Source of the DNA: Propionispira arboris
Lineage (GTDB): Bacteria > Bacillota > Negativicutes > Selenomonadales > Selenomonadaceae
Reading direction: 5' to 3'
Length of the DNA: 64,000 nt
Assembly: GCF_900109225.1 (NCBI RefSeq)
Contig: NZ_FNZK01000001.1
Location: 248,001 to 312,000 of the forward strand
The stretch's first letter is position 1. Each line of letters starts with the position of its first letter. Shown here piece by piece: positions 38,746-48,725 of the stretch. The notes under the pieces are model-generated. The model saw only the letters and a program-made list of their open reading frames with translations, did not search any database and was not told the DNA's origin. The position numbers and the translations under genes were made by a program.

Positions 38746-41700
38746 ATGAAATTGAGGCAGATTATACTTATATCTTTCTTTATTTACAGTGAATTTTGTT
38801 TTTCAAGTACAGCGATTGTTTCAGCCGCAGATTTTTCACTGAATAATCTAGAAGTGGAGCATATGGTTCAGCCGTTGGGGCTCGATATAAAAGAGCCCCA
38901 ATTCAGCTGGATGATGCAAGGTGATAAGGCGGCACGCGGTATTTCGCAGAGTGCTTATCAGATTGTCGTTAAGGATAAGCATGGAACTATTGTTTGGAAT
39001 ACTGGAAAAATTGCGAATGCCGATTCCATAGGCATAAAATATGGAGGCCTACCGCTTGTTCCGGAAAGCAGATATAACTGGACCGTAAAGGTTTGGAATC
39101 AGAAAAATGAAGTTCAGGAAAAAAGTTCCTGGTTTGAAACGGGGCTGAATTTAGCGCGGTCTGGTTCGGGAAACTGGGATAATGCCACGTGGATTGGTGG
39201 AAACGACCAAGACTTGCCTTTACATTCGCAGAGTTTGTCGGTATTTCGTGTGAAGTATGTCGTACAAATTTCATCGGGATCGCAAAAAGCTAGTTTTATC
39301 CTGGGAGCAAATGACAGCCGACTAATGGATAAAAATAAAAATCTTTACAATTTAAAAAATGCAACCGATAAGAGTTATATCAAGCTTGAATTTGATATAA
39401 GCAGAGTGAATGCAGGGGGCGAAGCTTGCATAAATATTTATCGACAAGGTTATAGTAAGACGGATACATTGACACCACTTACTTCGATTGTGATACCGCA
39501 TGGAATTGTTAGTGCAGAAAATCAAAATGCGAAACACAATATCGAGGTAAGCAGCAATTTTGGCATTTTTAATTTTTGGGTCGATGGTACGCAAATTGAA
39601 CTGCCACGCGTAAATTTTTGGACTACGGGCTATAATGTGAATCCGGTTGGTCCGGGGGGAGATTATATCTCTTTTCCGATGGTTGCTGATATCGGTTTTT
39701 CAGTTAACAAAGGCGAACAAGCAAATTTTTCTAATTTGCAGATTTTGAATTATCGAGCACCGCAAAATGCTCTGTTTACAGAACCTGAAACGACAGGCGA
39801 TTATAAGGGGATTTTTTCACATAAGCCAGTAAATGGATTCACGGTACAAGATGGTGTTTATCGTTTAAATGGCAGCGCAAATGGTGTTTTTATTACAGCA
39901 GATCCTTCGCATGGATCGATGCCATTGCTTCGATCTACTTTTGCCGTGAAAAACAAAGAAATTGCCAGTGCTCGTCTTTATGCTACGGCACGAGGTATTT
40001 ATGAGTTTTATATAAATGGCAAACGAGTTGGCAATGATTATTTTTCTCCGGGATTGACACAATATAATATCACACAGCTTTATCAGACCTATGATGTCAC
40101 GAACTTTTTACAAGGCGGAAAAGAAAATGCCATGGGTGCACAACTTGCCGAAGGTTGGTGGAGTGGTGCAATTACTTTTCAGGGAGAAAACTGGAATTAC
40201 TTTGGTGACCGTCAATCACTAATGGCGAAGCTTGTAATTACGTATCGTGATGGTACAAAAGATGTTGTTACAACGAATCCAAAAAATTGGAAGTTTTACG
40301 GGCAAAGTCCGGTAGTTCTAGGAAGCTTTTTTCAGGGTGAGGTTTATGATGCACGTAAAGAAAAAGATCTGAAAGCTTGGACTACATCGTCTTATTCGGA
40401 TGCTAAATGGCAGCAGGCCAGCGTTGTTCCAGTCGATGCGCATACGGCATTTATTGGATCATGGGCGCATTGCATGACAGGTACAGTTACGGAGCATAAC
40501 TATGATAACTTTACTTTAGTTGGACAAATGGGACCAAGCGTTACAAATATTTTAACGCTTGGTGCTCAAGGGGTTAATGAAGTACGTCCCGGTGTGTTTA
40601 TTTATGATATGGGACAAAATATGGCGGGTGTGCCGCGTATTGTGATTAAAAATGGCAAGGCTGGCACAAAAATTGTTTTGCGTTATGCCGAAATGATCTA
40701 TCCCGATCATGAGAAATCCGGCGAAAATAAAGGCATGATTATGCTGGAAAACATTCGCGGTGCGCTTACGCAAGATACGTATATTTTAAAGGGCGGTGAC
40801 GAAATAATTGAGCCGCATTTTACGTATCATGGTTATCGCTATATCGAAATTACGGGTATTGAGAAGGCTTTGCCACTTGCGGCGGTAAAAGGGACCGTTC
40901 TGAGTTCAATTTCGAAAATTACAGCGGATTACGGGTCATCAAATGACGATGTAAATCGACTTTGGCAGAATATCGTATGGTCAAGTCGGGCAAATTTCTT
41001 ATCGATTCCTACCGATTGTCCACAGCGTAATGAACGCATGGGATGGTCGGGAGATCTTTCCGTTTTTTCACGTACGGCAAGTTATGTGGCCGATACAGAC
41101 CAGTTTTTGCGTCGTCACTTACAGGCTCTGCGCGATTTGCAAGATAAAAATGGACGTTTTGGCGATATTGCTCCCATTGGAAATGGTTTTGGCGGATTCC
41201 TTTGGGGGAGCGTTGGCATGACAGTGCCTTGGGAGCTTTATCAACAATATGGCGATAAGTCCGTTTTAACAGATCATTATGCTGCTATGAAACAATATAT
41301 TTCTTATCTTGATACGAAGGTTAACAGCAAAGGGCTTTTGGATGAAGCAACTATACTGGGATTAGGTGATTGGCTGGGACCGGAATACAGTAAAAATGAA
41401 CCAGTATTTTTATGGACGGTCTATCATGTGTATGATCTCTGGATTATGGCGAATACGGCCACGGTTTTAGGTCATACGGATGATGCAGCGATATATTGGC
41501 AGAAATATAATGAAAGAAAAAAATTCTTCAATGAAACCTTTGTAGATCGCACAGTGCATAAAACGATTCAGACAGATGGATTGTTAATGGATACGCAGAC
41601 TTCCTATGCAGTACCTTTAGCTTTAGGTGTATTTAGTGAGGAAAATATTCCATACGCAGCGAAATATCTTGCCGAGGCATGCATACGTAAAAATACAGAC

Positions 41701-42330
41701 GATAATAAAATTGAGCATAAGCCTTATGCGCTGATGACTGGTTTTATTGGTACAGCCTGGATCGGTAAAGCTCTGTCGGATAATGGGTATGCGGATATTG
41801 CCTATAAGATGCTGGAAAACGAGGACTATCCTTCATGGCTCTATCCAGTTAAGCAGGGAGCAACAACAATTTGGGAGCGTCTGGATTCGTATACGAAGGA
41901 CCGCGGATTCGGAGGCAATAACAGTATGAACTCGTTTAACCATTATTCATTTGGCGCTGTAGGGGCATGGTTATGCAATTATTCGCTGGGCATTCAACGA
42001 GATCCAGCTGCACCAGGCTTTCAGCATTTTATTTTGCAGCCGCAGCCGGACTTTAAGGGCGGCTTAACAAATGCTCATGGTTATTATGATAGCAGCTATG
42101 GCAGAATTGAAAGTGCTTGGAAGATTGACGATGATAGTTGGTCTTACAATGCAGCCATTCCGGCTAATACCACGGCAACTCTCTATTTGCCAATGGATAA
42201 AAAGACAAGTGTTTTTGAAAATGGTAAACTGTTACAAAAAGGCAACGGTGTTACCTTTATAAAATATGAAAATGGGCGGGCGGTTTATCAACTGGAATCT
42301 GGAACGTATCGGTTTGAGATAAAAAAATAA
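38746..42330 (+). CDS. Secreted alpha-L-rhamnosidase (GH78)
   Basis: A protein of about 1194 residues with a signal peptide ending near VSA-AD. Domains: N-terminal beta-sandwich (LEVEHMVQPLGLDIKEPQFS), an extra sandwich of about 200 residues (about 140-345) not needed for the core, a second beta domain, then the (alpha/alpha)6 barrel with PTDCPQRNERMGWSGD at about 755-770, whose D and E residues are catalytic in GH78. It ends in the usual C-terminal sandwich (TATLYLP). It removes terminal alpha-L-rhamnose from glycosides such as rutinosides or pectic side chains. Start ATG 38746 (or 38740). A terminator follows. Confidence 0.93.
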   Translation: MKLRQIILISFFIYSEFCFSSTAIVSAADFSLNNLEVEHMVQPLGLDIKEPQFSWMMQGDKAARGISQSAYQIVVKDKHGTIVWNTGKIANADSIGIKYGGLPLVPESRYNWTVKVWNQKNEVQEKSSWFETGLNLARSGSGNWDNATWIGGNDQDLPLHSQSLSVFRVKYVVQISSGSQKASFILGANDSRLMDKNKNLYNLKNATDKSYIKLEFDISRVNAGGEACINIYRQGYSKTDTLTPLTSIVIPHGIVSAENQNAKHNIEVSSNFGIFNFWVDGTQIELPRVNFWTTGYNVNPVGPGGDYISFPMVADIGFSVNKGEQANFSNLQILNYRAPQNALFTEPETTGDYKGIFSHKPVNGFTVQDGVYRLNGSANGVFITADPSHGSMPLLRSTFAVKNKEIASARLYATARGIYEFYINGKRVGNDYFSPGLTQYNITQLYQTYDVTNFLQGGKENAMGAQLAEGWWSGAITFQGENWNYFGDRQSLMAKLVITYRDGTKDVVTTNPKNWKFYGQSPVVLGSFFQGEVYDARKEKDLKAWTTSSYSDAKWQQASVVPVDAHTAFIGSWAHCMTGTVTEHNYDNFTLVGQMGPSVTNILTLGAQGVNEVRPGVFIYDMGQNMAGVPRIVIKNGKAGTKIVLRYAEMIYPDHEKSGENKGMIMLENIRGALTQDTYILKGGDEIIEPHFTYHGYRYIEITGIEKALPLAAVKGTVLSSISKITADYGSSNDDVNRLWQNIVWSSRANFLSIPTDCPQRNERMGWSGDLSVFSRTASYVADTDQFLRRHLQALRDLQDKNGRFGDIAPIGNGFGGFLWGSVGMTVPWELYQQYGDKSVLTDHYAAMKQYISYLDTKVNSKGLLDEATILGLGDWLGPEYSKNEPVFLWTVYHVYDLWIMANTATVLGHTDDAAIYWQKYNERKKFFNETFVDRTVHKTIQTDGLLMDTQTSYAVPLALGVFSEENIPYAAKYLAEACIRKNTDDNKIEHKPYALMTGFIGTAWIGKALSDNGYADIAYKMLENEDYPSWLYPVKQGATTIWERLDSYTKDRGFGGNNSMNSFNHYSFGAVGAWLCNYSLGIQRDPAAPGFQHFILQPQPDFKGGLTNAHGYYDSSYGRIESAWKIDDDSWSYNAAIPANTTATLYLPMDKKTSVFENGKLLQKGNGVTFIKYENGRAVYQLESGTYRFEIKK

Positions 42331-42340
42331 TCTAAAATAT

Positions 42341-42386
42341 AAACAAGGGCAGAAAAATATGATGTTTTCTGCTCTTGTTTTGTTTA
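42341..42386 (+). terminator. Terminator closing the glycoside operon
   Basis: AAACAAGGGCAGAAAA (42341-42356) pairs with TTTTCTGCTCTTGTTT (42365-42380) with one G-U, followed by TGTTTA. Confidence 0.8.
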
Positions 42387-42615
42387 TGTATGTAGGGGAT
42401 TAAGATAAATAATTCACATGGACATTTCCTTATTGACAGGATTTTCAAGAGGAATTATACTGAAAATATAAATTGGTACGACCAATAAAAATGCTTTTTC
42501 TAAAACAACAGCCAAGACTTACAATGATACATGTAAATTTCTAAATATTTGATTAATTTTAAATATTGGGAATTTTTGTATAGGTATTTATAACGAGACG
42601 ATGGAGGTTGAATTT

Positions 42616-44199
42616 ATGTGGCAAATTGTAACACATCCTTTTGGAACTGAGTTATCGGCAATCGTTGCTTTTCTTCCGTTATTATGGTTATTGGTAAGTC
42701 TTGGTGTATGGAAAATGCCAGCCCATAAGAGTTGTTTTTTCGCTCTGATTTTTAGTATGGCACTTGCATTAGCAGTTTGGACAATGCCGATGGATTTGGT
42801 TTTAACTGGTGCTTTAGATGGTGCGGTTTTAGCACTGTGGCCAATTTTATGGGTTATTTTTGCAGCGATTTTTACATACAATATTACGCTGCAAACGGGA
42901 GCGATGGGGAAAATCGAGGGTCTTATGGCGAGCTTTTCCTCAGATCGTCGTGTGCAGGCATTGTTGATTGCATGGGGATTTGGGGCATTTTTAGAAGCGG
43001 CAGCTGGTTTTGGCACAGCAGTGGCTATTCCGGCGGCGATTTTGATTGGACTTGGCTTCAATCCATTTTTTGCTGCAATGTTGTGTTTGATAGCGAATAC
43101 AGTTCCTGTAGCTTTTGGTGCGGTGGGCATTCCCATTATTACGTTAGCGAAAGTCGCTGATCTTGATGTAATGCGATTGACTTTGGCAGTTGCGATTCAG
43201 TTAACACCGTTTATTCTTATTATTCCAGTGGCCTTGATTCGAATCATGACCAAAAGTTTTGCTGGATTGAAAGGTGTACTTGGTATGGCATTGGCGGCGG
43301 GTATATTTTTTGCGTTGCCACAGCTTTTGGTGGCTATTTATATGGGACCTGAATTAGCAGCTATTGTTGGTGCGGTCATGTCAATGCTGGCAGTCGTCGT
43401 CTATAATACAGTGTCACCACCCAAAACAGTATGGCGTTTTCCGGATGAGGCGGCTGAAGATGATAAGCAGGTTAGGTTTAAGACATCGGTAAGAGAACAA
43501 TTGACAGCATGGTCACCTTATATTTTTCTGTTTGTATTTATTTTGGGAACGAGTAATGTTATTTGTCCGATGGTGAGTGATTTGTTAGGGGTCGTACATA
43601 CATCGCTTTCTATTTACAGCGGACCAGGCGGAAAACCAATCGATATTGCCTGGATTTTAACACCGGGCACACTGATTATGATTGGTGCATTACTTGGTGG
43701 ATTTTTGCAAGGGATTTCATTTTCTGGAGTAGGCAGCGTATTGAAAAAAACTTGTGTACAGCTGCAAAAAACTACAATTACAGTTGTGTCGATTGTAGCA
43801 TTGGCTAGAGTTATGAGTTATTCAGGGATGATCGGTGATATTGCTGTCGCTTTGGCACAGGTTACGGGTGGTTTCTATCCATTTATTGCTCCGGTTATTG
43901 GAGCATTGGGGACGTTTGTTACAGGTAGTGATACGAATGCCAATGTATTGTTTGGGGCACTCCAAAAACAGACAGCTCTGCAAATTGGGGCTGATCCAAC
44001 CTGGATTACGGCAGCGAATACAACTGGCGCAACTGCGGGGAAAATGATTTCACCGCAAACGATCGCTATCGCAACATCGGCGACTGGGCAGATTGGGATG
44101 GAAGGGAATCTACTGCGTTCAACGATAGGTTATTGCCTTTGTTATACCGTGTTATTAGGCGTATGGGTTTATTTTGTTAGTGTATGCCAACTGTTTTAA
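42616..44199 (+). CDS. lctP: L-lactate permease (LctP family)
   Basis: A 527-residue membrane protein with about thirteen helices. FGAFLEAAAGFGTAVAIPAA and the C-terminal TTGATAGKMISPQTIAIATS are family signatures of LctP proteins, which carry lactate or glycolate with protons. ATG 42616 is preferred over ATG 42601, because GGAGG lies between them. It stands between two terminator-bounded regions, so it is probably monocistronic. A link to rhamnose metabolism (lactaldehyde/lactate) is possible but not shown. Confidence 0.93.
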   Translation: MWQIVTHPFGTELSAIVAFLPLLWLLVSLGVWKMPAHKSCFFALIFSMALALAVWTMPMDLVLTGALDGAVLALWPILWVIFAAIFTYNITLQTGAMGKIEGLMASFSSDRRVQALLIAWGFGAFLEAAAGFGTAVAIPAAILIGLGFNPFFAAMLCLIANTVPVAFGAVGIPIITLAKVADLDVMRLTLAVAIQLTPFILIIPVALIRIMTKSFAGLKGVLGMALAAGIFFALPQLLVAIYMGPELAAIVGAVMSMLAVVVYNTVSPPKTVWRFPDEAAEDDKQVRFKTSVREQLTAWSPYIFLFVFILGTSNVICPMVSDLLGVVHTSLSIYSGPGGKPIDIAWILTPGTLIMIGALLGGFLQGISFSGVGSVLKKTCVQLQKTTITVVSIVALARVMSYSGMIGDIAVALAQVTGGFYPFIAPVIGALGTFVTGSDTNANVLFGALQKQTALQIGADPTWITAANTTGATAGKMISPQTIAIATSATGQIGMEGNLLRSTIGYCLCYTVLLGVWVYFVSVCQLF

Positions 44200-44280
44200 A
44201 TAAGAAAAATTAAAAATAGGCAGGTTTTTTTTCACAGATGCTTAATATACTTACTGTAATCAAAAAAACAGAAGAGGTGA

Positions 44281-45153
44281 GTGGCTGTGAAGGAAGTTAG
44301 TGTCTTAATTGTGGATGATTCAAGAATTAGCTATACAATGTTGAAAAACATATTGGCCAAAACAAACTTTAAGGTTTGTGATTATGCGCGCAATAGTAAT
44401 GAAGCGGTTGAAAAATATCAACAGCATAAGCCGGATCTGATTACCATGGATATGAATTTACCGGGGCAGAATGGTATCGAAACGAGCCGACGAATTTTAG
44501 AAATAAATCCGCAAGCCAAGATCCTCATGATTAGTGCTATGAAAGATGCACAGTTGATGACACAGGGGCGTGAAGTTGGGATCAGTTCTTTTTTGCAGAA
44601 ACCGGTGGTGCCTTATGAGTTTATTGATACATTGTTATTACTTTATCAAAATGAGTTTAATACAGGGGATCTTTTAATCGAATCGTATATTCATCCATTG
44701 TTAAAGATTTTTCAAAATGAAATTATGCAATTATATGGTATTGAAAGTAAGATGAGTTTTCATGAGAATATTGAAAAAGAAAATACGATTACGGGAACGG
44801 CTGTCATTATTGGTTTAACCGGAAATCCTACCGGCAGGGTTGTTCTGTATGCAGCGGATACGGTTATGATTGCATTGGCACATTTGATGCTTCATATAGA
44901 ACCGGATGAAAAACTTAACGATGAGGATGCCAGAGAGGCTTTTGCTGAAGCGGGGAATATTATAGTTGGAAACTATGTGTCGCAGATTGATGATACTTTG
45001 AAAGATAAAGACATGCGTATTTCTCCTCCAGGGATGATTCGCGGACATAAGATGAAGATAGTCAATCTAAAAATGCGTTCTTTTATTATTGTGGCAGTGA
45101 CTGACATTGGCGAACTTGCCTTGAGCATTAGTTTTGCAGGAGGAAAAGAATAA
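44281..45153 (+). CDS. Response regulator receiver fused to a CheX/CheC-like domain
   Basis: Residues 1-120 are a receiver: VLIVDDSR at the acidic pocket, phosphorylated Asp57 in LITMDMNLPG, and the lysine in SSFLQKPVVP. Residues about 135-290 are CheX-like (VIIGLTGNPTGRVVLY, EAFAEAGNIIVGNYVSQIDD). CheX/CheC proteins dephosphorylate CheY-P, so this fusion could be a self-limiting switch. It starts at GTG 44281 or GTG 44287 after AGAGG. The stop overlaps the next gene (TAATG). Confidence 0.85.
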   Translation: MAVKEVSVLIVDDSRISYTMLKNILAKTNFKVCDYARNSNEAVEKYQQHKPDLITMDMNLPGQNGIETSRRILEINPQAKILMISAMKDAQLMTQGREVGISSFLQKPVVPYEFIDTLLLLYQNEFNTGDLLIESYIHPLLKIFQNEIMQLYGIESKMSFHENIEKENTITGTAVIIGLTGNPTGRVVLYAADTVMIALAHLMLHIEPDEKLNDEDAREAFAEAGNIIVGNYVSQIDDTLKDKDMRISPPGMIRGHKMKIVNLKMRSFIIVAVTDIGELALSISFAGGKE

Positions 45154-45611
45154 TGGATATTAAATTGGTGAATCCTTTTATTGAGTCTGTTGCAACGATT
45201 ATGCCACAAATGGGTTTTCAGAAGATCACAAGAGGTAAGATGGGCATGGGACAGCGTTCTTTAAAAAGTTTAGGTGTTACAGCCTTGGTTGGTTTCAGCA
45301 ATAGTATTTGTGGTAATGTAGCGTATAATATGACAAATATGACGGCTTGTCATATTGCATCGACGATGATGATGGGAATGCCAATTATGCAATTGGATGA
45401 AATGGCAGAAAGTGCTATTTCAGAGCTTGCAAATATGCTGAGCGCAAATGTTGCAACGAAATTATCTTCAAAGCAGCATCCAGTTGATATTTCAACTCCG
45501 AGTTTGACCGTTGGTGAAGATTTTTTTGTGGATATCAGTGAGGATCAATATTTAATTATTGAGATGAATATCGATGGTACTATTTTGGAAGTGAATATAA
45601 AAATTGCCTAA
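45153..45611 (+). CDS. CheX/CheC-like chemotaxis phosphatase
   Basis: A 152-residue protein: ITRGKMGMGQRSLKSLGVTA, then VGFSNSICGNVAYNMTN and DEMAESAISELANMLSANVA. The E-xx-N pair in SELANML is the CheC/CheX catalytic signature. It overlaps the upstream REC-CheX gene by one base (TAATG) and is homologous to its C-terminal half, so the pair looks like a duplicated domain kept as two proteins. A terminator follows. Confidence 0.85.
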   Translation: MDIKLVNPFIESVATIMPQMGFQKITRGKMGMGQRSLKSLGVTALVGFSNSICGNVAYNMTNMTACHIASTMMMGMPIMQLDEMAESAISELANMLSANVATKLSSKQHPVDISTPSLTVGEDFFVDISEDQYLIIEMNIDGTILEVNIKIA

Positions 45612-45634
45612 ATCGGATAGAAAAGAATATTTTA

Positions 45635-45669
45635 AAACGATGCATAAGTCAGCCTGCATCGTTTTTTTT
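45635..45669 (+). terminator. Terminator after cheX-like gene
   Basis: AAACGATGCA and TGCATCGTTT pair perfectly, with an eight-T tract. Confidence 0.8.
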
Positions 45670-45912
45670 GTGTGTAAAATCGATTGAAATAAGGTAAATT
45701 TTATGGGCAAGATGAGGGGCTGAAATGTTTAGTTTTATAAAAAAAATAAAGGATTATAAAGAGTTTTGTATAATATTATTAATAAAAGATAAATATTATT
45801 AACGAAGGAGTGATATTACAATAATAAAAACAATACGATTTTCCAATCCATAATAACTTGAATAATTGGCAAATTACTTAAATAAATAGCAATAGAAAAG
45901 AGGATGAAACAT

Positions 45913-46995
45913 ATGTTAAGAGAACGTTTAACCATAAATAAGATTGAGGAGTTACTGGGGGCGGAAGCTCAAAGCTTGTTAGCGTTTGATTCACCAAAAA
46001 TAGCAAAAGATACATTGACGTTGCCAAATCCAAATTTTGTCGATGCCGTATTTGCTAATTCTGATCGTAATAATAGAGTCCTTGGTAATCTTGCTCGTTT
46101 TTATGATCAAGGGAATTTAGGCGGTACGGGTTATTTGTCCATATTCCCAGTCGATCAGGGAATAGAACATTCTGCGGGAGCATCTTTCGCTAAAAATCCG
46201 ATATATTTCGATCCAGAAAATATTGTGAAATTAGCGGTAGAAGCTGGATGTAATGGTATTGCATCAACGCTAGGCGTGCTTGGTTTGATGTCACGTAAAT
46301 ATGCACATAAAATACCGTTTGTTGTAAAAATAAACCATAATGAATTGTTGACTTATCCGAATAAATTTGATCAAATTATGTTTGCTTCAGTAGATCAGGC
46401 TTATAACATGGGTGCAGCTGGAATTGGCGCTACTATTTATTTTGGTTCACCGGAATCAGCCAGACAAATTATTGAAGTAAGTGAGGCTTTTGAGTACGCA
46501 CATGAAAAAGGTTTGTTTACGATTTTATGGTGTTATTTGCGTAATTCTGCTTTTAAAACAGATAAGGACTACCATGAATCGGCTGACTTAACGGGTCAGG
46601 CGAATCATCTTGGGGTAACGATTGGAGCAGATTTTATCAAACAAAAGCTGCCAACCAATAATGGCGGTTATAAAATGCTGAATACGGGTGGACCTTCATA
46701 TGGTAAATTTGACGAACGAATTTATACGGAGTTAAGTTCGGATCATCCAATTGATTTGGCTCGCTACCAGGTTGTGAATAATTATATGGGTAAAATTGGC
46801 TTAATTAATTCAGGGGGTGCTTCTGGTAAAAACGATTTGGCGGATGCAGTTAAAACGGCTGTTATTAATAAACGTGCCGGTGGTTCAGGGCTGATTGTTG
46901 GAAGAAAAGCTTTCCAGAGACCATTTGCTGAAGGTGTAAAGCTGATTCAAGCAATTCAGGATGTATATCTAAATGAGGCTGTTACGATTGTTTAA
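45913..46995 (+). CDS. fbaB: Class I fructose-bisphosphate aldolase (FbaB/DhnA type)
   Basis: A 360-residue protein of the archaeal/bacterial class I aldolase family. [20 protein letters not shown] is the signature N-terminal segment, [13 protein letters not shown] holds an active-site strand, and [12 protein letters not shown] contains the probable Schiff-base lysine. [18 protein letters not shown] and [14 protein letters not shown] bind phosphate. It cleaves fructose-1,6-bisphosphate in glycolysis. ATG 45913 suits the SD AAGAGG; ATG 45904 lies too close to it. It has its own 300-base upstream AT-rich region. Confidence 0.93.
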   Translation: MLRERLTINKIEELLGAEAQSLLAFDSPKIAKDTLTLPNPNFVDAVFANSDRNNRVLGNLARFYDQGNLGGTGYLSIFPVDQGIEHSAGASFAKNPIYFDPENIVKLAVEAGCNGIASTLGVLGLMSRKYAHKIPFVVKINHNELLTYPNKFDQIMFASVDQAYNMGAAGIGATIYFGSPESARQIIEVSEAFEYAHEKGLFTILWCYLRNSAFKTDKDYHESADLTGQANHLGVTIGADFIKQKLPTNNGGYKMLNTGGPSYGKFDERIYTELSSDHPIDLARYQVVNNYMGKIGLINSGGASGKNDLADAVKTAVINKRAGGSGLIVGRKAFQRPFAEGVKLIQAIQDVYLNEAVTIV

Positions 46996-47020
46996 TATAA
47001 TTTTTAGGCTGCTATAAATA

Positions 47021-47063
47021 AAAAGATGATTCCAGTACCAAATGGGCGGAATCATCTTTTTTT
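47021..47063. terminator. Bidirectional terminator between fbaB and yihY-like gene
   Basis: AAAAGATGATTCC (47021-47033) and GGAATCATCTTTT (47048-47060) with T's behind; the arms also serve the convergent minus-strand gene, which ends in the stem. Confidence 0.8.
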
Positions 47064-47897
47064 TCTGTTTTCAAAATGACTCAGGATTGCGATCAATTCA
47101 CCGCCGATTAAGATGATCAGGGTACTTAAATAGAGCCAGGTTATCAGGGCAATAATGCCACCGATACTCCCATAAATTTTTTCATAATTGGTAAACATAT
47201 TTACATAAAAAGAAAACAATAAAGAGGCACTGAGCCAGCCACCTGAGGCAAAAATAGACCCGAGTATAATATACGTAGATTTTAATTTTTTATTGGGGAC
47301 ATAAGCATAGAGCAAATAAAACGTGAGAAGCATTAAAGGTAGGGGGATCGCATAACGAACTATTCCCCAGACTGTATAAAAGAAGGCTTTTACACCGGCT
47401 AATTCAAATAAATAGGAAGCGATAATTTTGCCAAAAACAACTAATGTAAAATCAAATATGATCATTAAGGCCACACCGAAAGTTGCAATGAGGGAAATCA
47501 GATAGAGTTTCGTGAAATGACGTGTTTCTTCGACGGCATAGGCTTTGTTTAGACCTTGTATTAGTGCGGTGATCCCTTGGGATGATGCCCATAGGCTGCC
47601 AAACATCCCCAAAACCAATAATGTCTTGCTTTTGCCTTGTACCGTTTCGATTAAGAGATTTTTGATTAAAGTGCCAGTATCCGTCGGCAGAAAATTATTA
47701 AAATTAGCAATAAGTACTTCACTGGAAAGTGTGGTGAAGCTGAGTAGATTTATGACAAAAAGTAAAAATGGGAAAAATGCTAAGATCAAATAGTAGGTAA
47801 TTTGTGCACTCATGCCAGATAAATCATCTAATCTATAGCGGGCGATGAGTTCGGCAGTATATTTAAAAAATAGAGAATTTTTTATTTTTTTGAGCAT
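47052..47897 (-). CDS. YihY/BrkB-family membrane protein
   Basis: A 281-residue protein with six membrane helices. DDLSGMSAQITYYLILAFFP followed by FLLFVINLL is the typical opening, and GSLWASSQGITALIQGLNKA with the later IGGIIALITWLYLSTLIILI is diagnostic for the YihY/BrkB family (formerly misnamed ribonuclease BN). It is an integral inner-membrane protein of unsettled function. Convergent with fbaB. Confidence 0.9.
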   Translation of the reverse strand: MLKKIKNSLFFKYTAELIARYRLDDLSGMSAQITYYLILAFFPFLLFVINLLSFTTLSSEVLIANFNNFLPTDTGTLIKNLLIETVQGKSKTLLVLGMFGSLWASSQGITALIQGLNKAYAVEETRHFTKLYLISLIATFGVALMIIFDFTLVVFGKIIASYLFELAGVKAFFYTVWGIVRYAIPLPLMLLTFYLLYAYVPNKKLKSTYIILGSIFASGGWLSASLLFSFYVNMFTNYEKIYGSIGGIIALITWLYLSTLIILIGGELIAILSHFENRKKR

Positions 47898-48263
47898 CTG
47901 ATTTTTCCTCCGTTTTAATTGGTTGCTGTATATTGATAATATCTATCTATATCATATCGTGCTTTTTTGTATTTTCCCAATAAAACTTTTTAAAAATGCG
48001 AATTTGTGTACTTTTTGATGCGTTTTGGCAGCATAAAAAAATTGCCGCTAATATAATAGTAGACAATAACAGTGTAACATTATAAAATAATAACAGATGG
48101 ATAAAAGGATTTATTCGTAATATATGGATTGTAATACACATCAGTCATTTATGAAGGGCCGTGCTCTATATTAAATGGCTGATTTTATTGTGTTTTGAAG
48201 AAAGATGACATGTTTTCTGGTTCTTATTCACTATTATAAAGAATGAAGGAGTTAGAATTTTCA
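47898..48263. other. AT-rich divergent intergenic region
   Basis: About 365 bases between the minus-strand yihY-like gene and the plus-strand regulator. No reading frame with an SD is convincing. It should hold both promoters, but I could not choose hexamers with confidence. Confidence 0.4.
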
Positions 48264-48725
48264 ATGTATAAGGCTTTTATCAAAAAAATGAAATTACAAA
48301 TCCAGCAGCATGAATATCTGATTGGGGTTGCTGTGGGGGCAGGACTGACCGCAAAATGTGTAATAAGCGGTGGGGCAGATTTTTTACTTATTTTAAGCTC
48401 AGGAAAGTTTCGGCAAATGGGACGGGGTTCTTTAGCGGGACTTTTACCTTTTGCTAACAGCAATGAGATTGTCATGGATCTGGGGGTTAAAGAAATACTA
48501 CCACTGGTTCAGCCGTTTCCTGTATTTTTTGGTATAAACGCATCCGATCCAACTATTGATTTACCGACATATTTGGATGTAATAAAAGAAAATGGTTTTT
48601 TAGGAGTTAATAACTTTCCAACAGTCGGTTTATTCGATGGCCAGTTTTATGAAGCTCTAGAGGAAGGGGGACTTTTTTTACAAGAAGTAGAAGCTATTCG
48701 TCTGGCTCATAAAAAAAGCTGTTGA
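48264..48725 (+). CDS. AraC-type regulator, N-terminal TIM-barrel sensor half (frameshifted)
   Basis: From ATG 48264 (SD GAAGGAG) the frame encodes [58 protein letters not shown] and NNFPTVGLFDGQFYEALEEG. This matches step by step the PEP-hydrolase-like enzyme encoded at 50840. The frame then hits TGA at 48723-48725 directly after a run of seven A (48711-48717). The remaining part of the barrel continues in the -1 frame, listed separately. One extra A would join both into a 391-residue protein. Confidence 0.75.
   Translation: MYKAFIKKMKLQIQQHEYLIGVAVGAGLTAKCVISGGADFLLILSSGKFRQMGRGSLAGLLPFANSNEIVMDLGVKEILPLVQPFPVFFGINASDPTIDLPTYLDVIKENGFLGVNNFPTVGLFDGQFYEALEEGGLFLQEVEAIRLAHKKSC

Noticed and set aside
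42588-43136. 182-residue minus-strand frame over lctP
   Set aside because: Lies antisense to a clear permease; no SD, low-complexity composition typical of a shadow frame.
47947-48141. 64-residue minus-strand frame between yihY-like and regulator genes
   Set aside because: No SD, atypical composition, no recognisable motif.
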